Assembly: GCF_001522545.3 (NCBI RefSeq)
Contig: NC_031782.1
Location: 15,889,531 to 15,953,530, forward strand
Source of the DNA: Parus major
Lineage: Eukaryota; Chordata; Aves; Passeriformes; Paridae
Direction of reading: 5' to 3'
Length of the DNA stretch: 64,000 nt
Of the stretch, positions 33,637-44,498 are shown piece by piece. The first letter of the stretch is position 1; each line of letters starts with the position of its first letter. The notes beneath the pieces were generated by a model, which saw nothing but the letters and a program-made list of their open reading frames with translations, had not been told where the DNA came from and searched no databases. Made by a program: the position numbers and the translations under genes.

Positions 33637-34637
33637 TACCCAGTGGCACCAGTAAGGTTGAGGACCAGCCCAGTGGTGGCATTTAAAGAGCCCCGGGGGT
33701 GGTGGCAGTGGCCGTGGCGCACAGGTGACGTTTCCAGCGAGGGGCGTGTGCCTCAGTTTCCCCCAGCTGGCTGGGCTGTCGGCTCCTGCTCCCAGGGCAG
33801 CAGTTAAGGGGATCATGTTCGTACACGGAGCTGAATTCCAGTGGCTGTGCCCGTGTAAGTGCTGAGTGCTATTAACAACCAACAGCAGCTCCCCTTCCTG
33901 CCTTTGCCTCGGGCCATTCCAGCCCAGTGAAGCGTCACCGGCAGCGCTACCCGGCAATGCAAACCTCGGGATACGCTGGAAACCTGGAGCTGGGACCTGG
34001 AGAAGTGCCTGGCTTTATCCAGGCTGATGGTGCAGGAGCTCAGGCTGGCCGGGAGGTGGGAGAGACACCTGAAGGAGACGGGAACATCCCCTGGAAGGTG
34101 GGACAGGCACGAGTGGAATGTGGAGACACCGAAGGGTGGAGGGAACATTCCCCCCATGAAATTGGGACAGGCAGGGGTGGTAGATGCAGCCAGGCTGGGT
34201 TGGGGAGGATGTGGAACACGTTGTTTTATTGGTGGTTGTTTTATTCCTGCCCCAAAGCTGTGCCAGATCCCCAGCCCTGAGTGGGCTGTGCCATCCCAGC
34301 CTCTCCCTCATCACCATCCCCATTCCCATCCTTCCTCCCAGAGCTGGATCCTGCCTGGAGACAGATGATGTGCTGGGCAGCAGCAGCAAAGTTTATTAAG
34401 TTGGGGTGGGAAGCTCTGGCAGGCTGGGTTCACAATTAGGCTCCCAAAGGCAAGATCATAAAGCATCCAGACACTTGGGATACAGGGCTGATTACCAGCA
34501 TCCTTCATCATTAAATATTAACACCCAGGCTGCTTAAAGGCCAGTGAAAGAATTATAGAATTTAATACCTATCACGCTCTATCAATAGGCCGGGAGAAAT
34601 ATGGGCCTTGCGCCTGTGTGGGGTGTTTTTTTTCAGG
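33637..34637. other. 1-kb spacer between inverted arms
   Basis: Apparently unique sequence. The last ~130 bp (TTAAATATTAACACCCAGGC, ATCACGCTCTATCAATAGGC, CCTTGCGCCTGTGTGGGG) is repeat-free and AT-rich, of candidate-regulatory type. No gene recognised. Confidence 0.55.
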
Positions 34638-35270
34638 CTTCAGAGTAAACTGGAAGTCTGGCAAAATTAAACAGCACAATTCTTGCTTGGGAGCCACTGG
34701 GAATTGCAAACAGGGAGCACCAGGGATCAACCATGTTTGATATGCTGGGGGAGCGAGCTCATTAAAACCCAGGCGCTGGGACCAGAAGGAGAGGAAATTA
34801 AAGCATAATTTAAGAAAAGAAACCCAACTAGGGAGCGTGGCTGCAGCCCCCGGCGCTCCCCGGTGTGCCTGGCTGCTCCAGCGACCCCAGGACTGCTGGG
34901 ATGGGCTGAAAGAGGGCTTGTATCAACTCCCAAAAAGCCCTGCCCGTGCTCCCAGTGCTCCCAACCAGATGCAGACTGGTGGGATGGGCTAAAGGAGGGT
35001 TTGTCCCCAGCCCTACAAAGCCCTGACTGTGCTGGGACAGAGCCATCCATGAAATCCTTCCCAGTGGCCACGTTCCCCTTTTCCTGCCCATGCAGGTGGG
35101 CTGTGATGGCCAGGGTGTGACTGCAGCTTCCCAGCACTGCTCACAAATGCTTTAGATGGAGCAGGAATCTGGGAAAATCCTGGAAATCTCAGCAGACGTT
35201 GATGCTTGTGACAGGATTTCTTTTTCCTCCTTGTCTTGCAATATTTGGCTCAGTTGTGGTGGGAAAAGTG
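34638..35270 (-). repeat. Right arm of perfect inverted repeat (complete)
   Basis: The complete 633-bp arm. Its sequence is not a recognised CR1 or LTR. The inner part contains GAGCTCATTAAAACCCAGG and the outer part GGCTCAGTTGTGGTGGGAAA. No open frame with recognisable product. Confidence 0.93.
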
Positions 35271-35321
35271 TCTGGGTTGTGTGGGAGTGTCCCATGAGTG
35301 GCAAAGGCAGTGTCCCAAAAG

Positions 35322-35467
35322 TTCCAAACCCATCCCAGAGCTCCAAACCCACCATTCCCAGTTTCAAACTCACCATCCCAGAGCTCCAAACCCATCCCAG
35401 AGCTCCAAACCCACCATTCCCAATTTCAAACCCACCATCCCCAAAGATCCAAATCCACCATCCCAAA
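35322..35467. repeat. Tandem array, ~20/40-bp units CCATCCCAGAGCTCCAAACC
   Basis: Alternating CATCCCAGAGCTCCAAACC and CACCATTCCCAATTTCAAAC half-units. It begins about 50 bp outside the right arm of the inverted repeat. Confidence 0.88.
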
Positions 35468-35670
35468 GGACTGAAATACGACTCAGAAAGTGCAAAATTC
35501 CTTCAGTTGCAAAGGAAAATCCATGGCCCCATTGGAGCCGTGGCCATCCAGCTGTTCCTGGGATCTCACTGCTCTCTCCAGGGAGACTCCTGGGCTGCTT
35601 TGGAGCCAAGTCTGACCCCACAACACAAACCAGAGCAGCTCAGTGAACCCTGAGCATGGCCAGGCTGGGA

Positions 35671-35718
35671 TTTTCTATGCTTTTCCATGCTTTTCCATGC
35701 TTTTCCATGCTTTTCCAC
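35671..35718. repeat. 10-bp array TTTTCCATGC
   Basis: Five consecutive units; the first and last carry single or double changes. Confidence 0.9.
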
Positions 35719-36105
35719 ACTTTCTGCATGCACACACCTGGAAATAAGAGCACTTGAGCTGTCCGAGCCCGGGGCTGATGGAGACAGGAGCGGTGCCACC
35801 TGCGTGGGACACAGAGCCCGGCAAAGGGCTCGGGCACAGGGTGTTCATGTGGAAAAGCGCAGGAATCTGCAGCCAGGTCTCCTTGATTCCTGCAGGAACC
35901 TCTCCCCTGCCCTCCTTTTCACGCCACCGCTGTCACCTCCGCTTTTCCCTGTCTCCTCCTGACTCCTTGGCCGCGGGGCTCGGTGGCACCACTGCCCTGC
36001 CCCCGCCGCTGCTGCCGCAGCCCCCGGGGCTCCCCGCTCCCCATCCCACCCCAAAGCAGGGAACGAACCTCTTCCAGAGCCAGCCAGGCAAATCCAGACG
36101 TGCCC

Positions 36106-36245
36106 AGCTCTGGGGAGGCTGATTGAAATAACTAATTAGGTTCTCACAGCCGTTCGCTGCGCGAGAATAAGAGCGGATCCTGCTCTGTATTTCCTAATGA
36201 ATCCCGCTCAGTGCTTCCTAATGATTTGGTTAAGGGAATTTGCGC
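36106..36245. promoter_or_regulatory. Candidate noncoding regulatory patch
   Basis: Repeat-free AT-rich sequence with ATAACTAATTAGGTTC, TATTTCCTAATGAATCCC and TTCCTAATGATTTGGTTAAG. The near-repetition of TTCCTAATGA twice within 30 bp suggests clustered homeodomain sites. Inference only. Confidence 0.33.
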
Positions 36246-37654
36246 TGTCTCCAGGCTGTGGAGCCCATGCAGCCCAGCCCAGCTGCTGGGGAAGCTTTGG
36301 ATGCTCTCCCAAATTTACCTTTCCCTGCTGCCATGCAGGATTTTTTAACGTTTCCCATCACGGCAGCGCCAATTCCATCTCCTGGTGCCATTCCAAACAA
36401 TCCCCTTTTCCCTGTTTGTTCTATTTAGATGTTCACAGATGGTTATCAATTTTTTCCCTCTTTTTTGAGCATCTCTGAGGGAATTTCTGTCAGGCAGATC
36501 TCCTCTTCCCCAGCCCAGCACAAACCGAGGCCGGAGCTCTGCGCTCACGTCCCACATTCCCACTCCCCACGAGTGCTCTGATCCCACAAAAACTGATGGA
36601 TCCAACACCTGCCCTGCTGCAGGAAGTTCTCCCGAGCTCAGGAGAGCTGCCTGTCAGTAACAGCATTGCTGGGGAGGAGTCTGAGGCAGATTGGGATGAA
36701 ATCATCTCTTTTAATTGTTATTTTCAAAGCCAGCGGTTTTTCTTTCTAAATTCAATTGTTTATTCCTTCTCGCTCCATTATCTCTTAGCTGGGGGGAGAT
36801 TGAGGGTTTTTCTCCCTGGCTGTTATTTTCCAGTGGCTCAGGTCATCCTAACTTATGGGAGTTGCTAAAATCATGTTTCTTTCTGCAGCTCCATTTTAAT
36901 TCCCACCCTTGACTTTCCCCAGTGTTTTATTCTCCTCCAGTGCACGTCTCTTTCCCCAGGGAATTGCCAGCGTGGCAATAAATCACTGCTAATTCTCCTC
37001 CCTGCTCCTCACACCTCTTCTTTAAACAAATTTAATTTTTCACACATTCATTTCTGCACTGTTTATGTGGAGCACTTTGGGTTTTAAAATATTTGGGGCT
37101 TTTTTTATCCCAGTCGTGCCATTTTTCCCACTTGGAATGAAGCATCCCAAGGACTTTAAGTTGACATTGCTTTCACCCCCCTCCCTGCTCTATTGAAGTG
37201 GTTTTCTTTGAGCTGCTCTCACAAAATACCCCTTTTTTATTTTCCTGCACACCCCTGGCTGCACCAATACCTTCCACAACTCCTCTGGTCGCTATTATTT
37301 TCCTACAAGCCTTAAGAAATTCCAAGTCACCTCCTGCTATTCCATTTTGAGTGGAAGTTTTGTCATCCTCAGCTCCTCGAGTGCCAGCACTGAAGCCCCA
37401 CTGTCCAGAGCTTTTCTCCCTGCATCTCTCACTCACGGCAGGTCTCTGCTGTGAATCAATTATTGGGATTTTAAAGATTCCTCTGGGAGCTGTGGCTCTC
37501 CTGGATTTTAATATCCCACCCAGGACAACGTTCCCATTAGTTTTATTACTTCTACCACTCTGAGTAATTTACTACAGGCAGAATGAGTGGCTCCACACAG
37601 GTCTGGCACATCCCTGCTCCAAGCTCTTTATTCCAAGGTATCCAAAGCAGACAA
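36246..37654. other. Unassigned AT-rich noncoding sequence
   Basis: T-rich single-copy sequence with no clear repeat. Parts at 37180-37560 could be heavily eroded CR1 but no block is decisive. Confidence 0.45.
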
Positions 37655-37895
37655 AAATTGCACACTGCATGCTGGAACACCAGGTTGGATATCAGGAAAT
37701 GTTTCTTCACTGGAAGAATGTTAAAACTTTGGAATGGGCTGCCCAGGCCAGTGAAGGGCAGGGGTTGGGTCACAATCCTGGGAAATGTTGGCCAAAAAAT
37801 GAGTAGAGGTGGGGTTTTTGTGATGGATTTGTGGGCACATGAAAGGATGGACTTGGTGATCTTGGAGGGTTTTGCCAACTTTAATGATTCCATGA
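37655..37895 (+). mobile_element. CR1 LINE 3' end, older subfamily
   Basis: ACACCAGGTTGGATATCAGG, AAATGTTTCTTCACTGGAAG, TTGGAATGGGCTGCCCAGGC, GGACTTGGTGATCTTGGAGG, and TTTAATGATTCCATGATTG in CR1 order, ending at the typical ATGATTCCATGATT tail. Confidence 0.88.
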
Positions 37896-37924
37896 TTGGG
37901 AAGAGCATTCCCATCAGGTCAGGG

Positions 37925-38105
37925 CGAGCTCCTGTCCCTGTGCCCAGCCCTGGGGACACCTCTGGAGTGCTGTGTCCAGCTCTGGATGCTCAGCACAGCA
38001 GGGACAGGAGCTGCTGGAGCTCAGGAAGGGCCTGGTGCATCTCTGTGCCCAGGAGAGGCTGAGGGAGCTGGGGCTGCTCAGCCTGGAGAGGAACCCCAGC
38101 TGAGA
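37925..38105 (+). mobile_element. CR1 LINE fragment
   Basis: CCTCTGGAGTGCTGTGTCCA, GCTCTGGATGCTCAGCACAG, GGCTGAGGGAGCTGGGGCTG, CTCAGCCTGGAGAGGAA. It runs into a minisatellite, which may have grown from its 3' edge. Confidence 0.85.
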
Positions 38106-38118
38106 GGGGCCCTCAGCC

Positions 38119-38371
38119 CTGGCTGTCCCTGGGTGTCCCTGGGTGTCCCTGGGTGTCCCTGGGTGTNNNNNNNNNNNNNNNNNNNNNNNNNNNNNNNNNN
38201 NNNNNNNNNNNNNNNNNNNNNNNNNNNNNNNNNNNNNNNNNNNNNNNNNNNNNNNNNNNNNNNNNNNNNNNNNNNNNNNNNNNNNNNNNNNNNNNNNNNN
38301 NNNNNNNNNNNNNNNNNNNNNNNNNNNNNNNNNNNNNNNNNNNNNCTGGGTGTTCCTGGGTGCAGGGAGGG
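38119..38371. repeat. 10-bp minisatellite TGTCCCTGGG interrupted by gap
   Basis: Sequenced units flank the gap on both sides (38119-38166 and 38346-38371). Regular GGG and CCC runs occur on each strand. Confidence 0.92.
38167..38345. other. Assembly gap (179 N) inside minisatellite
   Basis: Tandem units on both edges show the array itself broke the assembly. Confidence 0.97.
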
Positions 38372-38372
38372 T

Positions 38373-38540
38373 CAGAACTTCTGCCCTGGGCAGTGAGCAG
38401 GTTGTGCAGAGAGGCTGTGCAGTGTCCCTCGCTGGGGATATTCCAGATATTGCTGTGCCCTGAGCTCTGGGATGGCCCTGCTGGAGCAGGGAGGTGGCAC
38501 CAGCTGAGCCCCTCCCAACCTGAACCTCCCAAAATGGATT
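38373..38540 (+). mobile_element. CR1 LINE 3'-end fragment
   Basis: Same subfamily as 18858-18990 and nearly identical to it, with a longer 3' end reaching CCCTCCCAACCTGAACC, the terminal CR1 block. Confidence 0.78.
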
Positions 38541-40636
38541 TCAAGGAATGAAGGAATTCCTGATGCTCCCAGCTCAGTTCTTGTGTCTCATCCTCCAGCC
38601 CTGGTGAATGAAAGCTCTGGGCAGCATTTGGGCACCTTAAAACATTCAGAGTCACCCCAAATTGTCCTGTTGTGGTGAAGACATCCAAGGAAACGCTCCA
38701 AGTGGGATAATTTAAAAGCAGCAGAGCAAGGCAGACTTGTACTGGCTTGAGACTCTCCCAAAAATCCTCAGCAGGAATTGGGGAAAATCCGGCTCGGAAC
38801 AATCCGGTGCTGCCGTATCTCCCGGCAACACTCCCCAAAAACGAGGGCCCAAGGTGAAGAGATGCCAAAGGAGAAATTCCAGAAAGGGTCCTTCCATTTC
38901 TACAAGGGAAAAAATAAATATATGCAGTCAAAGATTAAATGCCAGCTTGAAGAGGCATTCAGCCACACTTCAAGGAACAGCTCCAATATAGAAAACAAGA
39001 AAAGAACATTTCTGAGAACTTCAATTAAGTACAAGGTAACTTGGAATCATTCCCATCCGTTCCTTAAATTTTCCAGACTATCTTTTCTCCTTTAATTTAC
39101 TCACGGCTCTCAGAAAGGCTTTGCTACATCAAAGATACTTTTTGTCTCCTTTGTTCAAATGGATAAATTTGCCTACAAAAATTAGAAATATCATCAACAG
39201 TGGAAAATAATTTATTTGTAAAAGGAACTAACTTTTGTTTGAACTAGAGCTGGGAATTGAGATAATGTCTATGAATATGTGGAATGAATAGATGGAAGTA
39301 TCTGAATTTATGGAAATACATGAATTCTCCTTTGCTGATAGAAAATTACAGTCAGGGCCCATCGCAAGGCAAATTAATATTCAACATAATCTCATTCCCA
39401 CACAGGAGCCCAAAGAGACAATTGATCTTGTTTGCACTGAAATCAATGGAAAAACTCCCAGAGTTTGGCTTCCAAGGAGGAGCAGAGCCAGCAGGACACC
39501 TGAGCTGCTGCACATCCACACCTTCCCAGCAGCCCGAAAGCTCCGGAACCTCTGGGGCTGGATTGGAATGGACGATCCCACGCCAGGTCCAGTTTTTTCC
39601 GCTCTCAGTCACTCTCACAAAGCTCCGTGGGAGCAGCAGGAATTGTGTGCCTGCCTGTGTTTTCCAGGCCTTCAATCCCCCTCTCAGGGAAGATGTTTTC
39701 CTTCCTCAAGGCTGCCGGGAGAGGCTCAGCCCTGGCAGGAGCAGTATTGGCCCTACCAGACCTTATTTTTCATTTCTCTTCCAAATGCATTGATTTTTTT
39801 ATCTGCTTGATTGCGAGGAGGAGCTGTGGCACCTCTTTTACATTCCAAGGCTGCCTCGGGAGTTGGGATAACTCGGAGCTCTGGATGTTCAGCTGGAGCT
39901 GGGCTGGTCCTGCCAGCTCAATGTCCCCAGCACAAGCTGAGGACAGAGGGAATGTGACATCTCTCAGCCTCCTGGGACAGCTGAGAGCTCAAACCCAGGA
40001 GCCGGAATCCTTGGGCACACATTGGGAATGATCATTCCCCCACCAGGGCTGCTCCTGTTGTTTTATTAATGATTAAAATCCAACCAGTGCTGGAGTGTCC
40101 AAATCAGCTCCACACAACCCAGCCATGCTAAAGGCAAGCAGCTCTTTTCCCTGGAATAAGAGCAATCTCCACAGCTCCCAACACATTCCAAACTGTGGAA
40201 CCCAGAGGAAAAACCTGGACAAACATTCCACTTTGGCGTGGTGGAGAGTTCCACCTGCTCAGAGGCACAGAACAGAGCAGGGCTGCTCTGATGGGCTCAA
40301 ATCCATTTAGGAACCGCTTGCAGTGACCCAGAATTCCCAACCAGATGATGCCAGGCACTGCAAGCTCCCAGCAGGCTCTGATCCTGCTCCTCCTGCCTCT
40401 GATCCTCCTTCTCCTGCCTCTCATCCCCGTGGAACACGCTGGGCTTTGTGCAGGAAGGACCTGCTGCTGGCAGAGCTTTCTTCCCACAGCTGAGGGGCTC
40501 GGGCTGGGGGCACAAATCTCAAACAGGATACAACAAAGTGGAGCAGTGGCAGGAAAAAATAGTGTTTGATATGCCAGACTGGGGGAAAAGCAGGCTGGAA
40601 TCAGGCACTGAAATAACAGCGGCTTCTTAGGTTTAG
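38541..40636. other. Unassigned noncoding sequence
   Basis: AT-rich at 38900-39420 with no recognised repeat, GC-richer afterwards. A TCCTGCTCCTCCTGCCTCTG direct repeat pair occurs at about 40380-40430. No gene recognised. Confidence 0.45.
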
Positions 40637-40855
40637 ATGAGATTTAGGGATGAAATTCCTCTCTGGAAGGGTGGGGAGGTTCTGGAAAGCCAAAGCCCAG
40701 AAGCTGTGGCTGCCCCTGGATCCATGGGAATGTCCAGGGCCAGGTTGGATGGAGCTTGGAGCAGCCTGGGACAGTGGAAGGTGTGCCTGCCCATAGCAGG
40801 GGGTGGAATAAGATGAGATTTAAGGTTTTTTCCAAACCATCCCACAATTCCATGT
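40637..40855 (+). mobile_element. CR1 LINE 3'-end fragment
   Basis: GAGATTTAGGGATGAAATTC, AGCTGTGGCTGCCCCTGGAT, GGTTGGATGGAGCTTGGAGC, AGCCTGGGACAGTGGAAGGT, and AAACCATCCCACAATTCCAT. More diverged than the copies at 42950 or 48095. Confidence 0.9.
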
Positions 40856-41269
40856 CCCCTTTTCCTGGCTGTGGAAGGCAGAAAAATGGTTCTCTTGAAA
40901 AAGGACAGAAGGAGCTGGGGACAGGAAATGTGCCTTCCATGGCAGACAAATCCAAAGGAACCGTGAAAAAACGCTGGAATTAGTGGGAGCCCAGGTAGGT
41001 GGGGATATACTGGGAAGAATCAGCACAGCTTCTCCAGGGAAAATCCCATCCTATAAATCTATGACTTTTCTTTGGAGCTGGCAACACTGGTCCAGGCGAG
41101 AGTTTGCTGTAAACTGAGTTTTCCAAAAAATTCCATCCAAAATCCTCACAAAAGGCACTTGGAGATTTTAGGGAATTCAAGTGGAACTCCCTCCATGGAT
41201 TTGAGAGGGGTCAAAAACATGACACCGAGGGGAGGATAAGTGATTTGTGCTCCAAAGCAGGCACAGGAT
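40856..41269. other. Unassigned noncoding sequence
   Basis: No recognised repeat; separates a CR1 3' end from an ancient CR1 body. Confidence 0.45.
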
Positions 41270-41608
41270 CCTTGGAGGCCTGTCCTGGGATCCACAGTGT
41301 GGAACACTCATCAATGATCCGGAAAAGTGGGGAATGATGAAGTGACAGTGTTTGCCTATGCGACAAAATTATTCAGGATCATGAAATCCAACAGTGACAG
41401 TGAAAAGCTCTGGAGGATCTGCTGAGAATGAGTTCCTGACAATAAAACAGGAGGTGAAATTCAGTGTAAATACATGGAAGGTTATGGCAGGAAGGGGAAA
41501 ATATCCAAAGTGGGAATGGATTTTAAACAATGATTAACTCTGAATGAGCTCATTCACCCTGGGAAGGTGTCCTGGGAATGCTGCTCTGGCATGTGCCTGG
41601 TGACAAAG
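41270..41608 (+). mobile_element. Ancient CR1 LINE, left part (interrupted)
   Basis: Eroded ORF2 3' region: AACACTCATCAATGATCCGG, GCGACAAAATTATTCAGGAT, CATGAAATCCAACAGTGACA, AGGAGGTGAAATTCAGTGTA. It continues after the LTR nest at 42604. The target duplication CAAAG of the inserted LTR is at 41604-41608. Confidence 0.75.
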
Positions 41609-42598
41609 TGTCTTAGTGGGAAAGGACAGGTGTCTGCTAAGGGAGGAAAAACCTCCCTTTGTAATGGAAGAAATGCAAACCAGCCCCCCACCTCTGAATT
41701 ATTCTAATCTTGAAATCAAGGTGCTCTCAGGCAAAAATATGGGAATAGGAACAGCAGTTCTTTAGTGAGGAAATTAAAATAAAAATGCAGTAGTACAAAA
41801 AAGAAAACCAACAAAAACCAACCCACTGACAGTCAGAACACAACCAGACATCTGTTGGGCAGGGTGTTGGTAGCACTTTGGTTAAATGGTGGCTGTGTCC
41901 TCCTGTGAGGACACGATTTTCTGAACCCGAGAGAATTTCAAGCTCTCAGTGGCTGATTTGTTTCCCAAGGGAAAGTCTTTTGGGAAACTTTTCTCTCTTA
42001 AGGACTATTCTGTAAATAAGATTTTAGTTCTCAAAGCAATGACACAGATGTTCTGAGAGTGTTTTTCTCTTGTCTCACCAATGGGATGAGAGAGGTGTTG
42101 TTCCTTGTACCAATCAGGTTAACCTGTATCAGAACACCTTATAAAAAGGGTTGAAAACCCCAAAATAAAGGCTTTGCACCTCCTGAAAATAAAACCTCAG
42201 CTGCTTGTGATAAGAACCCTCGCTTCATACTTCATGTCCACTCCTGCAGTGTCAGGTGTGGTGCTGCTGGAGCAGAGATCCCATAGAAGGGTGTAGGTTT
42301 CCTCTGAAGCTCTGATGCTGTAGCTGGGTCTGTTTTCCCTCTGGGATCCAGTGGAGAACGGCTGCCTGCGGTGTTCCGAGTCTCAGATTGTATCCAGGTG
42401 GGAATGCTTGGCTCCTCCCCTGGGTGGAGCCTCTCCCAGTGGGATGATGGCATTTTATCAGTCCTGCAGCCAGATGGAGGGCCCATTGACAGAAGAGATC
42501 CCCTGGAGGGAGGATGGGTGGTGGGGGAGATGAGAGCACTGCCACAGCTGGTGACAGAACACAGGTTTTGGTTACATCTCGCACTGCAACCCAGGACA
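41609..42598 (-). mobile_element. Solo LTR (5-bp target duplication), host of a nested LTR
   Basis: TG at 41609 and CA at 42597-42598, flanked by the 5-bp duplication CAAAG (41604-41608 and 42599-42603). Without the nested LTR and its duplicated 6 bp it is 649 bp. Read on the minus strand it starts TGTCCTGGGTTGCAGTGCGA. A 5-bp duplication fits a class III (ERVL-like) or class I element; the family assignment is inference. No internal retroviral sequence is attached. Confidence 0.85.
41906..42240 (+). mobile_element. Solo LTR nested in another LTR, class II (ERVK-like), 335 bp
   Basis: TG at 41906 and CA at 42239-42240, with a perfect 6-bp duplication CTCCTG at 41900-41905 and 42241-42246. 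It carries a TATA box (TATAAAAA, 42140-42147) and AATAAA at 42164-42169, in U3-R-U5 order. Same family as 500-840. Excising it together with one duplication copy restores the continuous host LTR. Confidence 0.92.
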
Positions 42599-42603
42599 CA
42601 AAG

Positions 42604-42830
42604 CCAGGAGGCTGTTTGGGGACACTTGGGACAGAAAGAACAGGGTGGGAATTGTCCCCAGAGCCAGCAGGGACATCCATGGGCCATCTGTGTTCTGAGT
42701 CCTGGGGGTGCGGCTGATCCTGCATCTCATAAAGGACACGGCAGGAAAAGACAAAAATGGGAGCAGGACGACACAGGGATGTTAAAAAATTGAACAGTCT
42801 GAGGTTATCCAGCTTGGATGGGCCATGAAA
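42604..42830 (+). mobile_element. Ancient CR1 LINE, right part
   Basis: Continues the CR1 body in the same orientation after the LTR nest: GCATCTCATAAAGGACACGG, AAGACAAAAATGGGAGCAGG, GAGGTTATCCAGCTTGGATG matches the CR1 zone 'ATCTCAAAAAGGACAC...GGAGAAAATACAAAGAAGGGCGAC...TTCAGCTTGGA'. This rejoining supports the nested-insertion reading. Confidence 0.72.
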
Positions 42831-42949
42831 GTCTGTCCTGGTGTTTTGGGGATAGAAAATGGGAATTTGTGATTTCCCCTTTCTGGCATTGCCATAAGGA
42901 ATCAAAGCACAGAGAAGTGAATTGGGAATGGTGAAGCAGAATCTCTTCA

Positions 42950-43262
42950 CCCCTTCCAGAGCCCAAAGGAGCTCCAGGAGAGCTGGAGAGGGACTGGGGA
43001 CAAGGGATGGAGGGACAGGACCCAGGGAATGGCAGAGTTGGATGGGATATTGGGCAGGGATTGTTCCCTGGCAGGGTGGGCAGGCCCTGGCACAGGGTGC
43101 CCAGAGCAGCTGGGGCTGTCCCTGGATCCCTGGCAGTGCCCAAGGCCAGGTTGGATGGGGTTTGGAGGAACCTGGGATGGTGGGAGCTGTCCCTGCCATG
43201 GCTGGGTGGGATGGGATGAGCTTTAAGGTCCTTTTCGACCCAAACCATTTTACAAGTCCACT
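42950..43262 (+). mobile_element. CR1 LINE 3'-end fragment, well preserved
   Basis: CTTCCAGAGCCCAAAGGAGC, GGATATTGGGCAGGGATTGT, GCAGTGCCCAAGGCCAGGTT, and GCTTTAAGGTCCTTTTCGAC to the terminal CAAACCATTTTACAAGT. Confidence 0.94.
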
Positions 43263-44498
43263 TTCTGGTCACTGCCCAAAATGAGGTTTCTTCAGGCCTG
43301 GGGATGCTGCTCTAAGGCTTTTCTGCATTTCCCACCCAAAGCAAAGCAGAATCCTCCCCCACAATGCTGCCATCCCGAGCCTGATCCCACATGAGAGAGG
43401 CAGCTGAGGAACACAGCCAAGGAAATCTTCGCTGTCCTCCTGTGCGGGAGGCAAAGAGGAAAAAATTAATATTTTTTTTTTCATCTAAAGCCCAGAATTA
43501 TTCAAAACCCGACATGCTACAGGAGACCAAAACTCAGAGGAGGAGATGAAAGACTGAACTGCAGAGCACTGAGAGGATGCACAATGAGAGGCCACCCCTG
43601 CTGTCCCATCTCTGGGCGGTCCTGCTGCCAATCCTGCTGAATTCCAAAGGCTTCCTTTCCTTCCGGAATGCCGAGGTACAGCTCATTTCCCCTCTGCCTC
43701 GCTCTCCGGCACACGCTGTTAAATCCCTTCCTTTCTTCTTTATTTTTATTTTCCGGGGAGACACAGTTAGCGATGATCCATCAGAGGGAAATACCTAAAC
43801 CTCACGTCGCGTCCAGGAGCCTGCTCGGAGAAGAAAGAAGATTTTGTGTGAAGGCAGCGCTCACCAGCGAGGCTCCACATCAAAAGGATGTTTTTCCACG
43901 GACTAAAGAGCGAGATTCATTCTCCATCCGGGCCCAGATTCGCACTGACACCGGGAAGACTTTCAGGCAGCCACACTTTGTTTACTTAAAAGCTTGGAGG
44001 AAGGGAAAATGTCACAAGTGCTCATGTAGAGCTGCGTGTGCCCCAGTCGGACACCTCCAGCACGGCTCTTTGTACAAGCAAAACCCTCCCCGCGGGCCGG
44101 GGAGCGCTGCACAAATCATCTGCCCAATCATTTACGGCCATGAATAATTCATGGACAGGCAAATGTGTTCACAAGCAATTCCTGGGAAGGGCTGGGAGCT
44201 GTTCAAGGGATGGATGTGCTGCTGCTGCTGCTGTGAACCTGAGCGGGTTTTCCTTGGAGCTCCAGCCCTCTGAACATCAGTGCCTGTCCCCCATCCCGGG
44301 CTCTGTCCCCTCCCTGTCCCAACAGCTGGAAACCCCAGTGTCTCCCTCAAGGGCTCATTCCCATGGAACATCTGAATTACTTCATGGCACTCCTTTAGTT
44401 CAATCTGAATTTATTTTCCTATCTTCAGGCTGACAGTGGAGGTGCAGAACTGCTTTGCTGAAGCTGCAGAGCTCACGCAGCTCCATCCCTCCAAACAT
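43263..44498. other. Unassigned noncoding sequence with candidate island
   Basis: T-run at about 43471-43482; (GCT)5 at about 44218-44233. Around 44105-44175 a repeat-free patch (CAAATCATCTGCCCAATCAT, CCATGAATAATTCATGGACA) includes CATGAATAATTCATG, a near-perfect 15-bp palindrome. No gene recognised. Confidence 0.42.

Noticed and set aside
36246..37654. Possible ancient CR1 at 37.2-37.55 kb
   Set aside because: Suggestive composition but no ordered blocks that I could align with confidence.
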